From DAITPV01 sp050692555 (GTDB taxonomy: Bacteria; Actinomycetota; UBA4738; CALAEC01), in contig JBOGVS010000001.1 of NCBI GenBank assembly GCA_050692555.1, forward strand, positions 1 to 64,000: a stretch of 64,000 nt of DNA, read 5' to 3'. Both the position numbers and the translations under genes were made by a program. Numbering within the stretch: position 1 is the first letter of the stretch; each line of letters opens with the position of its first letter. Below are positions 1 to 8,343 of this stretch, piece after piece. The notes below the pieces were generated by a model. It did no database searches. It worked only from the letters and a program-made list of their open reading frames with translations, and was not told where the DNA came from.

Positions 1-95
1 GCCGCCACGACCCTGCTCGCCACGCGAACAAGCTCGTTCGGCAGCTTCAGCACCTCGGCTACAACGTCACGCTCGAACCCGTGGAGGCCGCGTAA
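1..95 (+). CDS. C-terminal tail of an unidentified protein, cut by the window start
   Basis: The frame beginning at base 3 is open to a TAA at 93-95 and gives a 30-residue tail ending in the motif LGYNVTLEPVEAA. The phrase 'LV.QL..LGY.VTLEP' resembles the end of some transposases as I remember them, but so short a tail cannot settle the family. No start is visible because the gene runs out of the window to the left. Confidence 0.4.
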   Translation, partial: RHDPARHANKLVRQLQHLGYNVTLEPVEAA

Positions 96-269
96 CGTCA
101 GCCTGCATTTTCACCACAGGCAACGAAGCGATTTCCCGGGCATTCTTCGTGAGTCAAGTCGTGGGCTTGATTTCCTCAGGAGGTTCCAGTACGGTAATTG
201 GGAATTGACGCCTCGGCCCGTCGCCGGTCGAATTGGCCGGTGAACGCATGGCCGGATAGGAGGCAACGG

Positions 270-695
270 ATGTCCAAGCGCTCGCTACGACTCCGGGTTC
301 TCGCCGTTGCCCTTGGTTCGGTTTTCCTCCTCACGGGACCTGGAGCTCTCGAGTCGGTGGTCGCGCACGAGTTCGACGCCACCAGCCAGGTCAGCCTGAA
401 TGTGAACAAGAACAAGGTCAAAGAGGGGAAGAAAGTGACCTTGCGAGGCATCGTGACTAGCGCTCAGCCCGAGTGCGTCAACGGGCGGCAGGTCAACATC
501 GTCGGAGGAGGCGGTGCCACCGCGGTCGCCGACGCAGCAGGCAACTTCAAAGTCAGGTTCACGATCGACCACAAGACCACGTTCACAGCTCGGGTGCCCG
601 CCACAGTGGGTGGCCCTCATCCGCACCGGCACGCCTGCGGGGCAGACAACTCACGTTCGAAGCAGGTCAAGCTCAAGAAGAAGGGCAACGACTAG
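270..695 (+). CDS. Small secreted protein, probably an Ig-like fold
   Basis: This 141-residue protein has a basic N-terminus (MSKRSLRLR) and a hydrophobic segment (about residues 9-27), so it is probably exported. The mature part alternates short hydrophobic and polar strands with a 'VKEGKKVTLRG' motif, which is common in bacterial Ig-like and carboxypeptidase-regulatory folds. It has only two cysteines, about 45 residues apart, and a basic tail. I chose ATG 270 rather than the GTG 72 nt upstream because GGATAGGAGG ends 7 nt before it. Nothing next to it suggests a function. It is an extracellular protein of unknown role. Confidence 0.7.
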   Translation: MSKRSLRLRVLAVALGSVFLLTGPGALESVVAHEFDATSQVSLNVNKNKVKEGKKVTLRGIVTSAQPECVNGRQVNIVGGGGATAVADAAGNFKVRFTIDHKTTFTARVPATVGGPHPHRHACGADNSRSKQVKLKKKGND

Positions 696-1084
696 CGCCG
701 GACGGCGCTTCCGCCACCTTCGGGTTGGCTAGTTCCCGTATTGCCGATACCGAGGAGCGCCCCGCGTTCACCCAGATGAGGGAGCAGTGGCTCCTCCGGG
801 GGGCGGGGGTGGACATCACCACTGAGTAGCGACGAGAACCCGCTGGGCTTGATGAGCTACCACTGTTGAGGAATAAACTAGGAGTTCCCCTACCGGCTCA
901 AGATGCAGACAGGCTCCTTCTCTAATGTCTCCCTGCTTCCCTGGATGCTCAAGGACCAGCTGGTTCCGGACCTCATCGCCATCCTGGGGTCCGTATTCTT
1001 CGTTGTCGGTGACCTCGATCGATAGGACAACCAGGTCTTCTTGATTCTGTTAGGAACCATACCGACACAGGGAGGATGGACCCC
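696..1084. other. Non-coding stretch before the UDP-sugar genes
   Basis: These 389 bases separate the secreted protein from the UDP-glucose dehydrogenase and look less G+C-rich than their surroundings. They contain one small possible ORF (903-1025, listed separately). An AGGAG-like motif near 880 is 19 nt or more from that ORF and does not fit well. The ribosome-binding site of the next gene (GGAGG, 1071-1075) closes the region. I see no tRNA, repeat or terminator. Confidence 0.5.
903..1025 (+). CDS. Possible 40-residue small membrane peptide
   Basis: An ATG-to-TAG frame encodes 40 residues that include a hydrophobic stretch (LVPDLIAILGSVFFVVGDL, about residues 20-38), as expected for a single-pass membrane microprotein. 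Its position just upstream of the UDP-glucose dehydrogenase is suggestive, but there is no convincing ribosome-binding site. It could be chance in a non-coding stretch. Conservation in relatives would decide. Confidence 0.25.
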   Translation: MQTGSFSNVSLLPWMLKDQLVPDLIAILGSVFFVVGDLDR

Positions 1085-2410
1085 ATGCAAGTAGGAATCG
1101 TCGGCATCGGCCATGTGGGCCTGGTGACGGCCGCGGCGCTGGCCCACATGGGTCACGACGTCCGGGGAACCGACGTCGATCAAGAGAAGCTATTCAAGCT
1201 CTCGCGCGGGGAGACTCCATTCTTCGAACCCGGGCTGGCGGAGCTGGTGGAGAAGGGCCTCCGTTCGGGCAAGCTCGCCTTCCCGGTGGGACCGGCGGAG
1301 GTCGTCGCGGGCACGGAGGTCGTCCTCCTCTGCGTCGGGACCCCTCCGAATGCCCAGGGCGATGCCAACCTGGTGGCGGTCGAACACGCCGCCACGGAGG
1401 TGGCCAGGAACGCTGACGGACCCCTGGTCGTGGTGGAGAAGTCGACGGTTCCGGCCGGGACCGCCGACCGGCTGGCCAAAGCGTTGGCCCGAGAACGACC
1501 GGACGTCGAGTTCGAGGTGGTCTCCAACCCCGAGTTCCTGCGGCAGGGCTCGGCGGTCCAGGACGCCCTGGAGCCCGACCGGATCCTCGTCGGAGCCGGC
1601 TCCGAGCGCGGGTTCGAGGTCATGCGCCGCCTGTACGAGCCCCTCACGTCCAAGGGGCACCGGCTCATCGAAACCGACGTCGGCACAGCCGAGCTGGCCA
1701 AGCACGCATGCAACGCGTTCCTCGCCCTCAAGATCAGCTACGCGAACGCCCTGGCCCGCCTGGGCGAGAGGGCCGGTGCGGACGTCACTCAGGTAGCCGA
1801 GGTGATGGGGTCGGACACGAGGATCGGGCCCGCGTTCCTGGGCGCGGGGATCGGGTTCGGGGGCTACTGCTTCCCCAAGGACCTGACCGCTTTCGACGAC
1901 ATGGCCTCGAGGCTCGGGTACGATTTCCCCTTCCTGCGGGAGATCCTCCGGATCAACTCGGAAGCTGTGGAAGCGGCTGCGGACAAGGTCCGGGATGAGC
2001 TGTGGAACGTGGAGGGGAAAACGGTGGCCGTCCTCGGCCTCTCCTACAAGCCGAACACCGACGATGTCCGGCTCTCACCGGCGCTGGCTCTGGCGCGACG
2101 CTTGCTGGAGTTGGGGGCGTCCGTCGTGGGCTACGACCCCGCGGCCCAGGGCTCCGCGAAGGCCGAGGTGCCGGGGCTCGAGGTCGCGGCGGATCCCTAC
2201 CGGGCCGCCGAAGGAGCGCACGCGCTGGTAATCGCAACCGAGTGGGATGAGTTCAAGGAGCTGGATCTACCGCGGCTCCGCGACGCAATGGCCTATCCGG
2301 TTCTGGTGGACGGCCGAAACCTTCTCGACCCTCAGGCCGTTCGCGACGCGGGGTTCACCTATTACGCGATGGGCCGGCCCGCCATCGCCTCCGGCGACCG
2401 GAAGCGATGA
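1085..2410 (+). CDS. ugd: UDP-glucose 6-dehydrogenase
   Basis: This 441-residue enzyme should oxidise UDP-glucose to UDP-glucuronate with two NAD+ in the cytoplasm. The N-terminal Rossmann motif GIGHVG is at residues 7-12, the central dimerisation region has the expected NPEFLRQGSA and ELAKHACNAFLALKIS motifs, and the catalytic cysteine lies in FGGYCFPKD (about Cys262). A C-terminal UDP-binding Rossmann domain follows with 'LGLSYKPNTDDVR'. I prefer ATG 1085, 9 nt after GGAGG (1071-1075), over ATG 1076, which touches the Shine-Dalgarno sequence. The next gene starts 1 nt after the stop and uses UDP-glucuronate, so the two form one pathway and operon. Confidence 0.93.
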   Translation: MQVGIVGIGHVGLVTAAALAHMGHDVRGTDVDQEKLFKLSRGETPFFEPGLAELVEKGLRSGKLAFPVGPAEVVAGTEVVLLCVGTPPNAQGDANLVAVEHAATEVARNADGPLVVVEKSTVPAGTADRLAKALARERPDVEFEVVSNPEFLRQGSAVQDALEPDRILVGAGSERGFEVMRRLYEPLTSKGHRLIETDVGTAELAKHACNAFLALKISYANALARLGERAGADVTQVAEVMGSDTRIGPAFLGAGIGFGGYCFPKDLTAFDDMASRLGYDFPFLREILRINSEAVEAAADKVRDELWNVEGKTVAVLGLSYKPNTDDVRLSPALALARRLLELGASVVGYDPAAQGSAKAEVPGLEVAADPYRAAEGAHALVIATEWDEFKELDLPRLRDAMAYPVLVDGRNLLDPQAVRDAGFTYYAMGRPAIASGDRKR

Positions 2411-2411
2411 C

Positions 2412-3353
2412 GTGACCGTCGCTGTGGTCACGGGGGGGGCCGGCTTCCTGGGGTCGCACCTGTGTGACCGGCTGATCGCCGAGCATTGGGAGGTGCTCGC
2501 TCTCGACTCGCTCCTCACAGGAGATACGGACAACCTGGCTGGCTGCTTCGGTCAACCCGGCTTCACCTTCGAGCGAATCGACGTCACCGACCACCTCGAC
2601 GTTCCGGGCCCAGTGGACTGGGTGCTCCACTTTGCCTCGCCGGCCTCTCCTTCCGACTATCTCGAGCACCCGATCCACACGCTCAAGGTCGGGTCATTGG
2701 GAACCCATCGGACCCTGGGACTGGCCCGGGCGAAAGGTGCCGGATTTCTCCTGGCCTCCACGTCGGAGGTCTACGGCGACCCCCAGGTCCACCCCCAACC
2801 CGAGGAGTACTGGGGCCACGTCAACCCGGTGGGTCCACGTGGCGTCTACGACGAGGCCAAGAGGTTCGCCGAGGCCATGGCCATGGCCTACCACCGCGTC
2901 CACGGGATCCCCGTCCGGATCGCACGGATCTTCAACACCTACGGACCCCGGATGCGGGCGCACGACGGCCGCGCCGTCCCCACCTTCATCACGCAGGCGC
3001 TGCGAGGCGAGCCTCTGACCGTCCACGGCGACGGCTTGCAGACAAGATCACTCTGCTACGTCGAGGACCTGATGGAGGGCCTGTGGCGGCTCCTCGAATC
3101 CAGCGTCGAGGAGCCGATGAACCTGGGCAACCCGGAGGAGGTGACGGTGGCCCACCTGGCCGAGCTGATCCGTACCCTCGCCGAGAGCTCCTCCGAGATC
3201 GTGTTCACCAAGCGACCCGAGGACGACCCTCAGGTTCGGTGCCCGGACATCGGTCGGGCCCGATCCGAGCTGGGCTGGGAGCCGAAGGTCTCGCTCAGGC
3301 CCGGACTGGAGCAGACCATCGCCTGGGTGAGAGAGGCCTGGTCCAATCGGTAG
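2412..3353 (+). CDS. UDP-glucuronate decarboxylase-type NAD-dependent epimerase/dehydratase
   Basis: This 313-residue extended-SDR protein begins at GTG 2412, one base after the ugd stop. It has the NAD-binding TGGAGFLGSH motif at residues 7-16, the SxEVYGDP motif after the central Ser, and the catalytic YDEAK pair (Tyr146, Lys150). The stretch RIFNTYGPRM and the 'R..CYVEDL' motif are typical of UDP-xylose synthases and related dTDP-glucose 4,6-dehydratases. Coupling to UDP-glucose dehydrogenase makes conversion of UDP-glucuronate to UDP-xylose (or the 4-keto pentose) the most likely reaction. A UDP-glucuronate 4-epimerase is the main alternative. The sugar would feed polysaccharide or glycosylation pathways not present in this window. 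Confidence 0.85.
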   Translation: MTVAVVTGGAGFLGSHLCDRLIAEHWEVLALDSLLTGDTDNLAGCFGQPGFTFERIDVTDHLDVPGPVDWVLHFASPASPSDYLEHPIHTLKVGSLGTHRTLGLARAKGAGFLLASTSEVYGDPQVHPQPEEYWGHVNPVGPRGVYDEAKRFAEAMAMAYHRVHGIPVRIARIFNTYGPRMRAHDGRAVPTFITQALRGEPLTVHGDGLQTRSLCYVEDLMEGLWRLLESSVEEPMNLGNPEEVTVAHLAELIRTLAESSSEIVFTKRPEDDPQVRCPDIGRARSELGWEPKVSLRPGLEQTIAWVREAWSNR

Positions 3354-3534
3354 CTGCGAAGGGGCCAGCAGCCCAGCTCTCGGTCGCTGAGCACCGCGGC
3401 GGGGGTGGATGACCCTCCGGTCAAGGCGGCGCCTCCTTTCTGCTCGACTCGTCGGTCAAGCAGGAGGATGCGTCGCCTTCTAAGTGGGGTGTGGGACCTC
3501 CCCGGGTGTCGCTACAACTCGGGGATGCGACTGA

Positions 3535-3921
3535 CTAGGCGGGAGGAGGGCCGCTCGGCGGGCCTCCGGGGGGTGCGCCGGGACCGGGACCCCGCCCGCC
3601 CTGTGGCGGGCCACCGCCCCGGGGGCCTCCCCGTGGTCCACCGTAACCTCCCCCTCCACGAGGTCCACCGGGGCCGCGGCGATCGCCGGGACGGCGGCGG
3701 GGCGGCGGTTCGGGCTTGGTGCGCAGCGGCGGAAGGGGGCGGGTGACGCCCTCCCGCTCGAACCGGATGCGATAGGCGTCGTCGGCGACCTGCTCGCGGC
3801 CGACCTCGTGCCACCCGTCCCGGAGCAGGTTCTTCAGGCGGCCGGCCGCGGTCTTCCGCAACCGATCCTGTCCCGGGGCCTTGGTGTAAAAGGTCTCGTA
3901 GAGGACTTCCTTGCCCGGCAT
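3535..3921 (-). CDS. Small protein with a Gly/Arg/Pro-rich (RGG-like) tail
   Basis: I do not recognise the family. The protein has about 128 residues: an N-terminal folded part of about 65 residues (MPGKEVLYETFYTKAPG..., charged, with a 'LKNLLRDGWHEVGREQVADD' segment), then a low-complexity tail of repeated RGG/GGPRGG/PPGG units. Such tails often bind RNA or mediate self-association, which here is an inference. I chose ATG 3921, which follows a TACCCT hexamer (3932-3937) by 10 nt. A TTG at 3954 would add 11 residues. It is divergent from the EamA transporter gene. Confidence 0.65.
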   Translation of the reverse strand: MPGKEVLYETFYTKAPGQDRLRKTAAGRLKNLLRDGWHEVGREQVADDAYRIRFEREGVTRPLPPLRTKPEPPPRRRPGDRRGPGGPRGGGGYGGPRGGPRGGGPPQGGRGPGPGAPPGGPPSGPPPA

Positions 3922-3977
3922 TCGGCCGGTCAGGGTAGCACGGCGGGTCCCCAACCCGACATCTCGTACGATGAACC

Positions 3978-4886
3978 GTGCCTGGGACCAAGCCGCGACG
4001 AGACGTCTCCGGAGGGCTCCTCACCGCCACCGCCGCGGTGCTGTTCGGGGGCATCGTGACCACCGGCCGAGTGGAAGCGATCCGGGACGTGCCGGTGACC
4101 TCGCTCCTGGCGGTCAGGTTCGCGGTGGCGGCCGTGGTGCTGGCAGTGGTCCTGGTGATCGGCCGCCAGCCGCTGGTCCCGGCGCGGGGTGAGCGGTGGC
4201 GACTGGTGGTTCTGGGAGCCCTGGGGTACGGGGTGGAGTCGGCGTTCTTCTTCCTGGGCCTGGGCCGCGGGACGGCGGCCACCGTGACCCTGCTGTTCTA
4301 CACGTACCCGGTGTGGGTGGCCCTGCTGTCGGTGGTGCTGGGCATGGGGGCGCCGGGCCGGATCGTGGGCGGGGCCCTGGTCGCCGCGGTTGCGGGAGCC
4401 GCCGTGGTGATCGGGTCCTCGGGCGGCCTGGACATCACCGTGGCCGGCATCGTCTTCTCGCTGGCGTCGGCGGTCACCATCTCGTTCTTCCTGATCGGCC
4501 TTCAGGCCCTGGTCAAGCGAACCCCGTCGCTGGTGTCGTCCATGTGGATCGCGCTGTCTGCCTCGCTGGCGCACGCCACGTTCTCGCTCCTGAGCGGAAC
4601 CGGGCGCCTCCTGGCCGGCAGCGCGGAGTGGCTTCCGATCGTGGGGATGGGGGTGCTCACCGCCGGGGCGTTCTCCTTGTTGTTCCTGGGGGTCAGGCGG
4701 CTGGGGGCGGTGCGGTCCTCGATCATCTCCTCCCTGGAGCCGGTCGCCGCGGCCATCCTGGCGCTGGTGTTCCTAGGGGAAGCGGTGCGAGCCGGGGTCC
4801 TGGGGGGCGGGGCGCTCATCCTGGCCGGGGCCATCACGGCCGCGCTGGCGCGGGGGGTTCCCGAGCCCGAAGAGGCGCTCCCCTAA
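3978..4886 (+). CDS. EamA/DMT-superfamily membrane transporter
   Basis: This 302-residue protein has about ten hydrophobic helices arranged as two EamA repeats (roughly residues 10-140 and 150-290), the usual size and layout of drug/metabolite transporters. The second repeat contains the typical 'SSIISSLEPVAAAILALVFLGE' region near its end. Substrate cannot be read from the sequence. The GTG start lies 5 nt after TACGAT (3967-3972) with no Shine-Dalgarno, consistent with a leaderless mRNA. The gene converges on and overlaps the next gene by 4 nt. Confidence 0.88.
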   Translation: MPGTKPRRDVSGGLLTATAAVLFGGIVTTGRVEAIRDVPVTSLLAVRFAVAAVVLAVVLVIGRQPLVPARGERWRLVVLGALGYGVESAFFFLGLGRGTAATVTLLFYTYPVWVALLSVVLGMGAPGRIVGGALVAAVAGAAVVIGSSGGLDITVAGIVFSLASAVTISFFLIGLQALVKRTPSLVSSMWIALSASLAHATFSLLSGTGRLLAGSAEWLPIVGMGVLTAGAFSLLFLGVRRLGAVRSSIISSLEPVAAAILALVFLGEAVRAGVLGGGALILAGAITAALARGVPEPEEALP

Positions 4887-6775
4887 GTGGACCCCACCAC
4901 GAACGCCAGCGCCGCGAAGGCCGCGTAGACGACCAGCCCGCCAACCACCAGGACCAGGCGCAGCGCGACCGGGATTCTGGACCGGCCCACCGTGTAGTAG
5001 GCGATCGGGCCCAGCACCGGGACCACCAGGACCCCGGCCATCCACGCTGCTCTGGCGCCGACCGAGGCGTCATCGCGGCGGACCAGGTCCCACATGGCGA
5101 TCGAGACCCACGAGGCGTACAGGATCAGCGGCAGCACGTAGCCGTACACCGAGATGAGCAGCGACCACCACGAGGGGGCCGCGACGGCGACACCGAGCAC
5201 GGTGACCTCCTGGTTCATTGGATCGGAGCCGTCGCCGGGGGGGACGCCGGCGACGGCCAGATCGAAGGGGTCCGGAACGTCCACGGCGGGCGCGGGAGGT
5301 GCGGACGCGGCGCCGGGCATGGACTGCTGAGGCGGCGGCGGCGGAATCGTCCGCCAGTCTCCTCGAGGGAACTGGTCGTCTATGGTGTCGGCGAACAGGC
5401 TGAGGAACGACGTGGACACGGCCGGGTCTCCGCCACCCCCGCCGGTGGTGGTGAACCCGCAGCCGGCGATGACCTCGATGGCCGGCGGGGCGCTGGTCCC
5501 GAAGGTGTTCCCGCCGAAGCAGTTCTCCCCGGAGGCCGGAGCGCCCAGGGCCAGGTCGGCGATGCCCGACCCGCGCACGATGTTGTCCCGGACCTCGTTC
5601 TCCCCGGCGATCCACAGGTTCCGGTCCACCATGGGGAAGGCCACGATGCCGAACCGCTCGTGGTCCTCCACCCGATTCCGCTCGACGACATTCCCGGTTC
5701 CCCCAGCCAGGGCGATCCCGCTCCCGAAGGCCGGGTAGGTCCCCGGCTTCGCGGGGGCCGTCGCGTTGTTGTTGTCGTGGACGTAGTTGCCCACGATGAT
5801 CTGGCCCCGCTGGGGTGGCAGCAGCTCAGAGTCGAGGGTGTTCGGCACGATCCCGGCCATGTTGCGGCGCCACTCGGAGTTGGCCAGCACCAGGTTGCTG
5901 CTGGCATTGGTCCCCGACCATCCCAGGGCGTTGTTCTCGGCCAGGACGTCGGTCACCAATGCGTTGCACGGGTCGCATTGTCCGATGTAGAAGCCGGAGT
6001 CGGGATGGCCCGAGGCGTAGGAGCGGTCGAACTGGCCGTTGATCGAGCCGAAGGCGTACACGCCGTAGTCACCGTTGTTGTGAGCGGTGAGGTACGAGCC
6101 CCGATACCCGTCCACTCCGATCCAGTAGAACCCGTTGAGCAGGTAGTGACGGGCCGTCATGTTCTCCACGGCCACGCCGTCGACGTCGAGGACGTGGATG
6201 CCGTTGGGCCGCTCGAAGTCACCCTCCAGGACGACCTCGTTCCGGTTGGTGCCCCGGATCGTGAGGTACGGCGTGGTGACCCGGACCGACTCCCGGTACA
6301 CGCCGGGGGACACCAGCACCAGGTCTCCGGGTTCGGCCGCGTCGACCCCCGCCTGGATCGACCCGTGGTCCTCGGGGACCCGGACGGTCTCGCCCGGCCC
6401 GGTGGGGGGCGGCACCTTCTGTTCCTCCTCGGCCTCCTCGGCCCCCCCGACCAGCACGGTCCCCGACATCCCGAACCCGCCGGGGGCGCCGTGGTACCGG
6501 CATGCATAGGGCTGGCGGCCCGGCTCGTCGAACGTGGCCGTGAACGAATCGCCGGGGTCGAGGTTGCCGGAGTCGAACGACCCGTCGTCGGCGGTCACGG
6601 TGTGAGGGTTGTTCCCCTCGTTGACGAACGTCACCGTGGTTCCCACGGCGATCTTTGGACCGGCGGGGTCGAACACGTCGTCGAGGGCCCGGACCCGCGT
6701 TTCCTGGGATGCGGCCGGGACCGGGGCGAGCCCCAGGGCCAGGGCCAGGAGAGGCGCCGCCAGGGCTCCTCGCAT
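4883..6775 (-). CDS. Cupredoxin / parallel beta-helix / membrane-anchored fusion protein
   Basis: This is a three-part protein of 630 residues. A signal peptide (residues 1-23) leads to a type I copper domain with ligands His58, Cys92, His95 and Met103 (NPHTVT, YACRYHG, GFGM). Residues from about 125 to 430 form a right-handed beta-helix of the 'periplasmic copper-binding/NosD' type (SIQAGVDAAEPGDLVLVSPGVYRES, then many asparagine-rich turns such as NNGDYGVYAFGS). A Pro-rich linker follows, then about four membrane helices; the central pair (DLVRRDDASVG...VVPVLGPIAYYTVGRSRIP) matches the PLDc_N short membrane module. The domains should face outward on the cell surface. The ATG at 6775 follows TATCGT (6783-6788) by 7 nt; an ATG-like start at 6820 is less well placed. 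Confidence 0.82.
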   Translation of the reverse strand: MRGALAAPLLALALGLAPVPAASQETRVRALDDVFDPAGPKIAVGTTVTFVNEGNNPHTVTADDGSFDSGNLDPGDSFTATFDEPGRQPYACRYHGAPGGFGMSGTVLVGGAEEAEEEQKVPPPTGPGETVRVPEDHGSIQAGVDAAEPGDLVLVSPGVYRESVRVTTPYLTIRGTNRNEVVLEGDFERPNGIHVLDVDGVAVENMTARHYLLNGFYWIGVDGYRGSYLTAHNNGDYGVYAFGSINGQFDRSYASGHPDSGFYIGQCDPCNALVTDVLAENNALGWSGTNASSNLVLANSEWRRNMAGIVPNTLDSELLPPQRGQIIVGNYVHDNNNATAPAKPGTYPAFGSGIALAGGTGNVVERNRVEDHERFGIVAFPMVDRNLWIAGENEVRDNIVRGSGIADLALGAPASGENCFGGNTFGTSAPPAIEVIAGCGFTTTGGGGGDPAVSTSFLSLFADTIDDQFPRGDWRTIPPPPPQQSMPGAASAPPAPAVDVPDPFDLAVAGVPPGDGSDPMNQEVTVLGVAVAAPSWWSLLISVYGYVLPLILYASWVSIAMWDLVRRDDASVGARAAWMAGVLVVPVLGPIAYYTVGRSRIPVALRLVLVVGGLVVYAAFAALAFVVGST

Positions 6776-6855
6776 CGGCGGCACGATAGCAGTGCGGGTA
6801 GCCCCAGGGCCCCGGCTCATGGAACACTGGGCCGCGCCCGGGAAGGAGGAAACGG

Positions 6856-7245
6856 ATGGACGCCACCCGCCTGAAGAAGATCCCGCTGTTCTCTTCGCTT
6901 TCCGACAAGGAACGTGCTCAGATCGCCCGGTGGGCCGACGAGGTGCAGGTCCCCGCGGGGAAGCACCTGGTGGACCAGGGCGATTTCGCCTATGAGTTCT
7001 TCGTGATCGAGGAGGGGACCGCCGAGGTTCGGCGGGGGGACGAGCTCCTCACAACCCTCGATCCGGGGGACTTCTTCGGCGAGATCGCCCTCATGGAGCA
7101 CGACAAGCGCACGGCCACCGTGACGGCCGCCACCCCCATGAAGCTCATCGTGATGTTCGGGCGTGACTTCCGGTCGATGGAGGACGCAATGCCGGAGGTG
7201 GCCGCCCAGATCCGTCAGGCCATCGAGGACCGCTCGCCCCGGTAA
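6856..7245 (+). CDS. Stand-alone cyclic-nucleotide-binding domain protein
   Basis: This 129-residue protein is almost entirely one cNMP-binding (Crp N-terminal-like) domain: residues 1-30 'LKKIPLFSSLSDKE', the beta-roll with LVDQGDFAYEFFVIEEGTAEV, and the phosphate-binding-cassette region GDFFGEIALMEHDKRTATV. The Arg in 'KRTATV' is in the usual ligand position. There is no DNA-binding domain, so it would act by protein contact or as a ligand sink. GGAGG (6845-6849) precedes the ATG by 6 nt. It is divergent from the cupredoxin fusion. Three cyclase-type genes occur elsewhere in this window. Confidence 0.88.
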   Translation: MDATRLKKIPLFSSLSDKERAQIARWADEVQVPAGKHLVDQGDFAYEFFVIEEGTAEVRRGDELLTTLDPGDFFGEIALMEHDKRTATVTAATPMKLIVMFGRDFRSMEDAMPEVAAQIRQAIEDRSPR

Positions 7246-7295
7246 GACCCGGCCCCGGGGGTGCCCTCACCCCCTGGCCGATCAGCGTGTTGTGC

Positions 7296-8081
7296 TTAGG
7301 CGCATCCCCAGTGGCCCCATCCGACCTTCTTGGCCATCTGCAGGCTGACGTCGATGTTCGCGTAGGCATCGAACACGCTCTCTCCGGGGTGGCCGTAGCT
7401 CCGAGCCCGCGAGGGCCAGTGGCGAAAGGACTGCTGGTACACGCCGCCGTACAGCGCGCTCCGGGCCCGGGGGTTGAACCCCGACTCGCAGGCCGCCACG
7501 CGCATGGCGGTGCCCACATCGACCCCGTATTCGATGGCCAGCCCTCGGATCATCTGGCGGACCGACTTCGCCCTGCTTTGGAGCTCGACCGTGATCGAGG
7601 CTCGCTGCCCGGTGGCCAGGACCTCGGGCGCCAGCGAGTTGGCCAGCCTGGCGGTCAGCTGGAGCGCGGCGCCCACGGTCATCCGGCGGCTCTTCACCCT
7701 TTTTCCGGGGGTCTCGGGGTGAGTAACCCAGGCGTGGATCTTGAACGCGCTGGTGTGCTGGAGTCTCCGATCGCAGGTGGTCTTGGGGATGCCCGTCTGG
7801 GTCTTGTCGGGCTGCCCGTCCCTCCGCCACAGGCTGAGCCGGATGACCCTGGCCGTGGGCTCGCCATCCTCCAGCACGTCGTCGGTGCTTCCGCAGGTCT
7901 GCTGCACCATCATGGCCATGGCCCCCGGAAGCGGCCGGGGATCGGTGGACCGTCCGCCCACCTGGACCTGGGCTCGGAGCTGCGTGGCCGGGGCGCTTTG
8001 CCCCCGGGCGGTGGCCGGCAGCCCCATGAGCATCGCGGCCGACAGGGCCGCGAGTCCCGCCCTCCTCATCCAGAGCGTCAA
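7296..8081 (-). CDS. Secreted protein with a C-terminal lytic-transglycosylase-like region
   Basis: The protein has 261 residues, a signal peptide (MRRAGLAALSAAMLMGLPATARG) and a C-terminal segment of about 80 residues with 'VAACESGFNPRARSALYGGVYQQSFRHWPSRA' style sequence. Glu in ACESGFNP is the expected catalytic acid of lysozyme-like transglycosylases; the ending GWGHWGCA is also common in that group. The middle part (about residues 30-150) is unassigned. I chose TTG 8081 because a strong AAGGAGGT (8088-8095) lies 6 nt upstream. An ATG at 8069 would lose the spacing. It likely cleaves or remodels peptidoglycan. Confidence 0.7.
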   Translation of the reverse strand: MTLWMRRAGLAALSAAMLMGLPATARGQSAPATQLRAQVQVGGRSTDPRPLPGAMAMMVQQTCGSTDDVLEDGEPTARVIRLSLWRRDGQPDKTQTGIPKTTCDRRLQHTSAFKIHAWVTHPETPGKRVKSRRMTVGAALQLTARLANSLAPEVLATGQRASITVELQSRAKSVRQMIRGLAIEYGVDVGTAMRVAACESGFNPRARSALYGGVYQQSFRHWPSRARSYGHPGESVFDAYANIDVSLQMAKKVGWGHWGCA

Positions 8082-8101
8082 GGCTCCACCTCCTTGTGCG
8101 T

Positions 8102-8131
8102 CCCGGCTTCCGGGCAACGTGCCGAGGCACG
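8102..8131 (-). other. Two small hairpins in the leader of the transglycosylase-like gene
   Basis: The leader of the downstream minus-strand gene contains CCCGG-3nt-CCGGG (8102-8114) and CGTGC-4nt-GCACG (8118-8131), just upstream of the strong Shine-Dalgarno. They may shape translation. The sequence does not match a riboswitch family that I know. Confidence 0.35.
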
Positions 8132-8202
8132 GGCATGAGGGAAGGCTTGAGGACGCTTCGGGGATAGGGAGGAACTCCGTGAGGAGCTCTGGAAGCTCAG
8201 GA

Positions 8203-8231
8203 ACCCTAGCAGACGCTCAGGAAATCGTCCA
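8203..8231 (-). promoter_or_regulatory. Predicted promoter of the transglycosylase-like gene
   Basis: On the minus strand, TGGACG (8226-8231) and TAGGGT (8203-8208) are separated by 17 nt. This is a fair -35/-10 pair and leaves a leader of about 115 nt before TTG 8081. The decamer containing the -10 (GTCTGCTAGG) recurs at about 8321-8330. Confidence 0.4.
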
Positions 8232-8287
8232 CTCGGGCCCGAGGCTCAGGGTGTGGGGAAGGTCGAGGGTGCGTTACTGGAGGGAAG

Positions 8288-8305
8288 CGCTCGATCGATC
8301 GAGCG
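8288..8305. repeat. Perfect 18-bp palindrome
   Basis: CGCTCGATCGATCGAGCG reads the same on both strands. It lies 39 bp beyond the stop of the agmatinase-family gene and about 80 bp upstream of the predicted promoter of the next gene. There is no T-tract, so it is more likely a protein-binding site or a transcript-end hairpin than an intrinsic terminator. Confidence 0.5.
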
Positions 8306-8343
8306 ATGCGGCCCCCGGAGCCTAGCAGACCCGGGGAGCCCCG

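Noticed and set aside
4196..6874. A long plus-strand ORF (about 892 codons) over the beta-helix gene
   Set aside because: Its translation is low-complexity Gly/Arg-rich and lacks domains; the minus-strand frame has copper ligands, beta-helix motifs and membrane helices. It is a shadow frame of a G+C-rich gene.
8082..8230. A c-di-AMP (ydaO-type) riboswitch before the transglycosylase-like gene
   Set aside because: Such genes often carry one, but the conserved motifs known to me are missing; only two small hairpins are visible.
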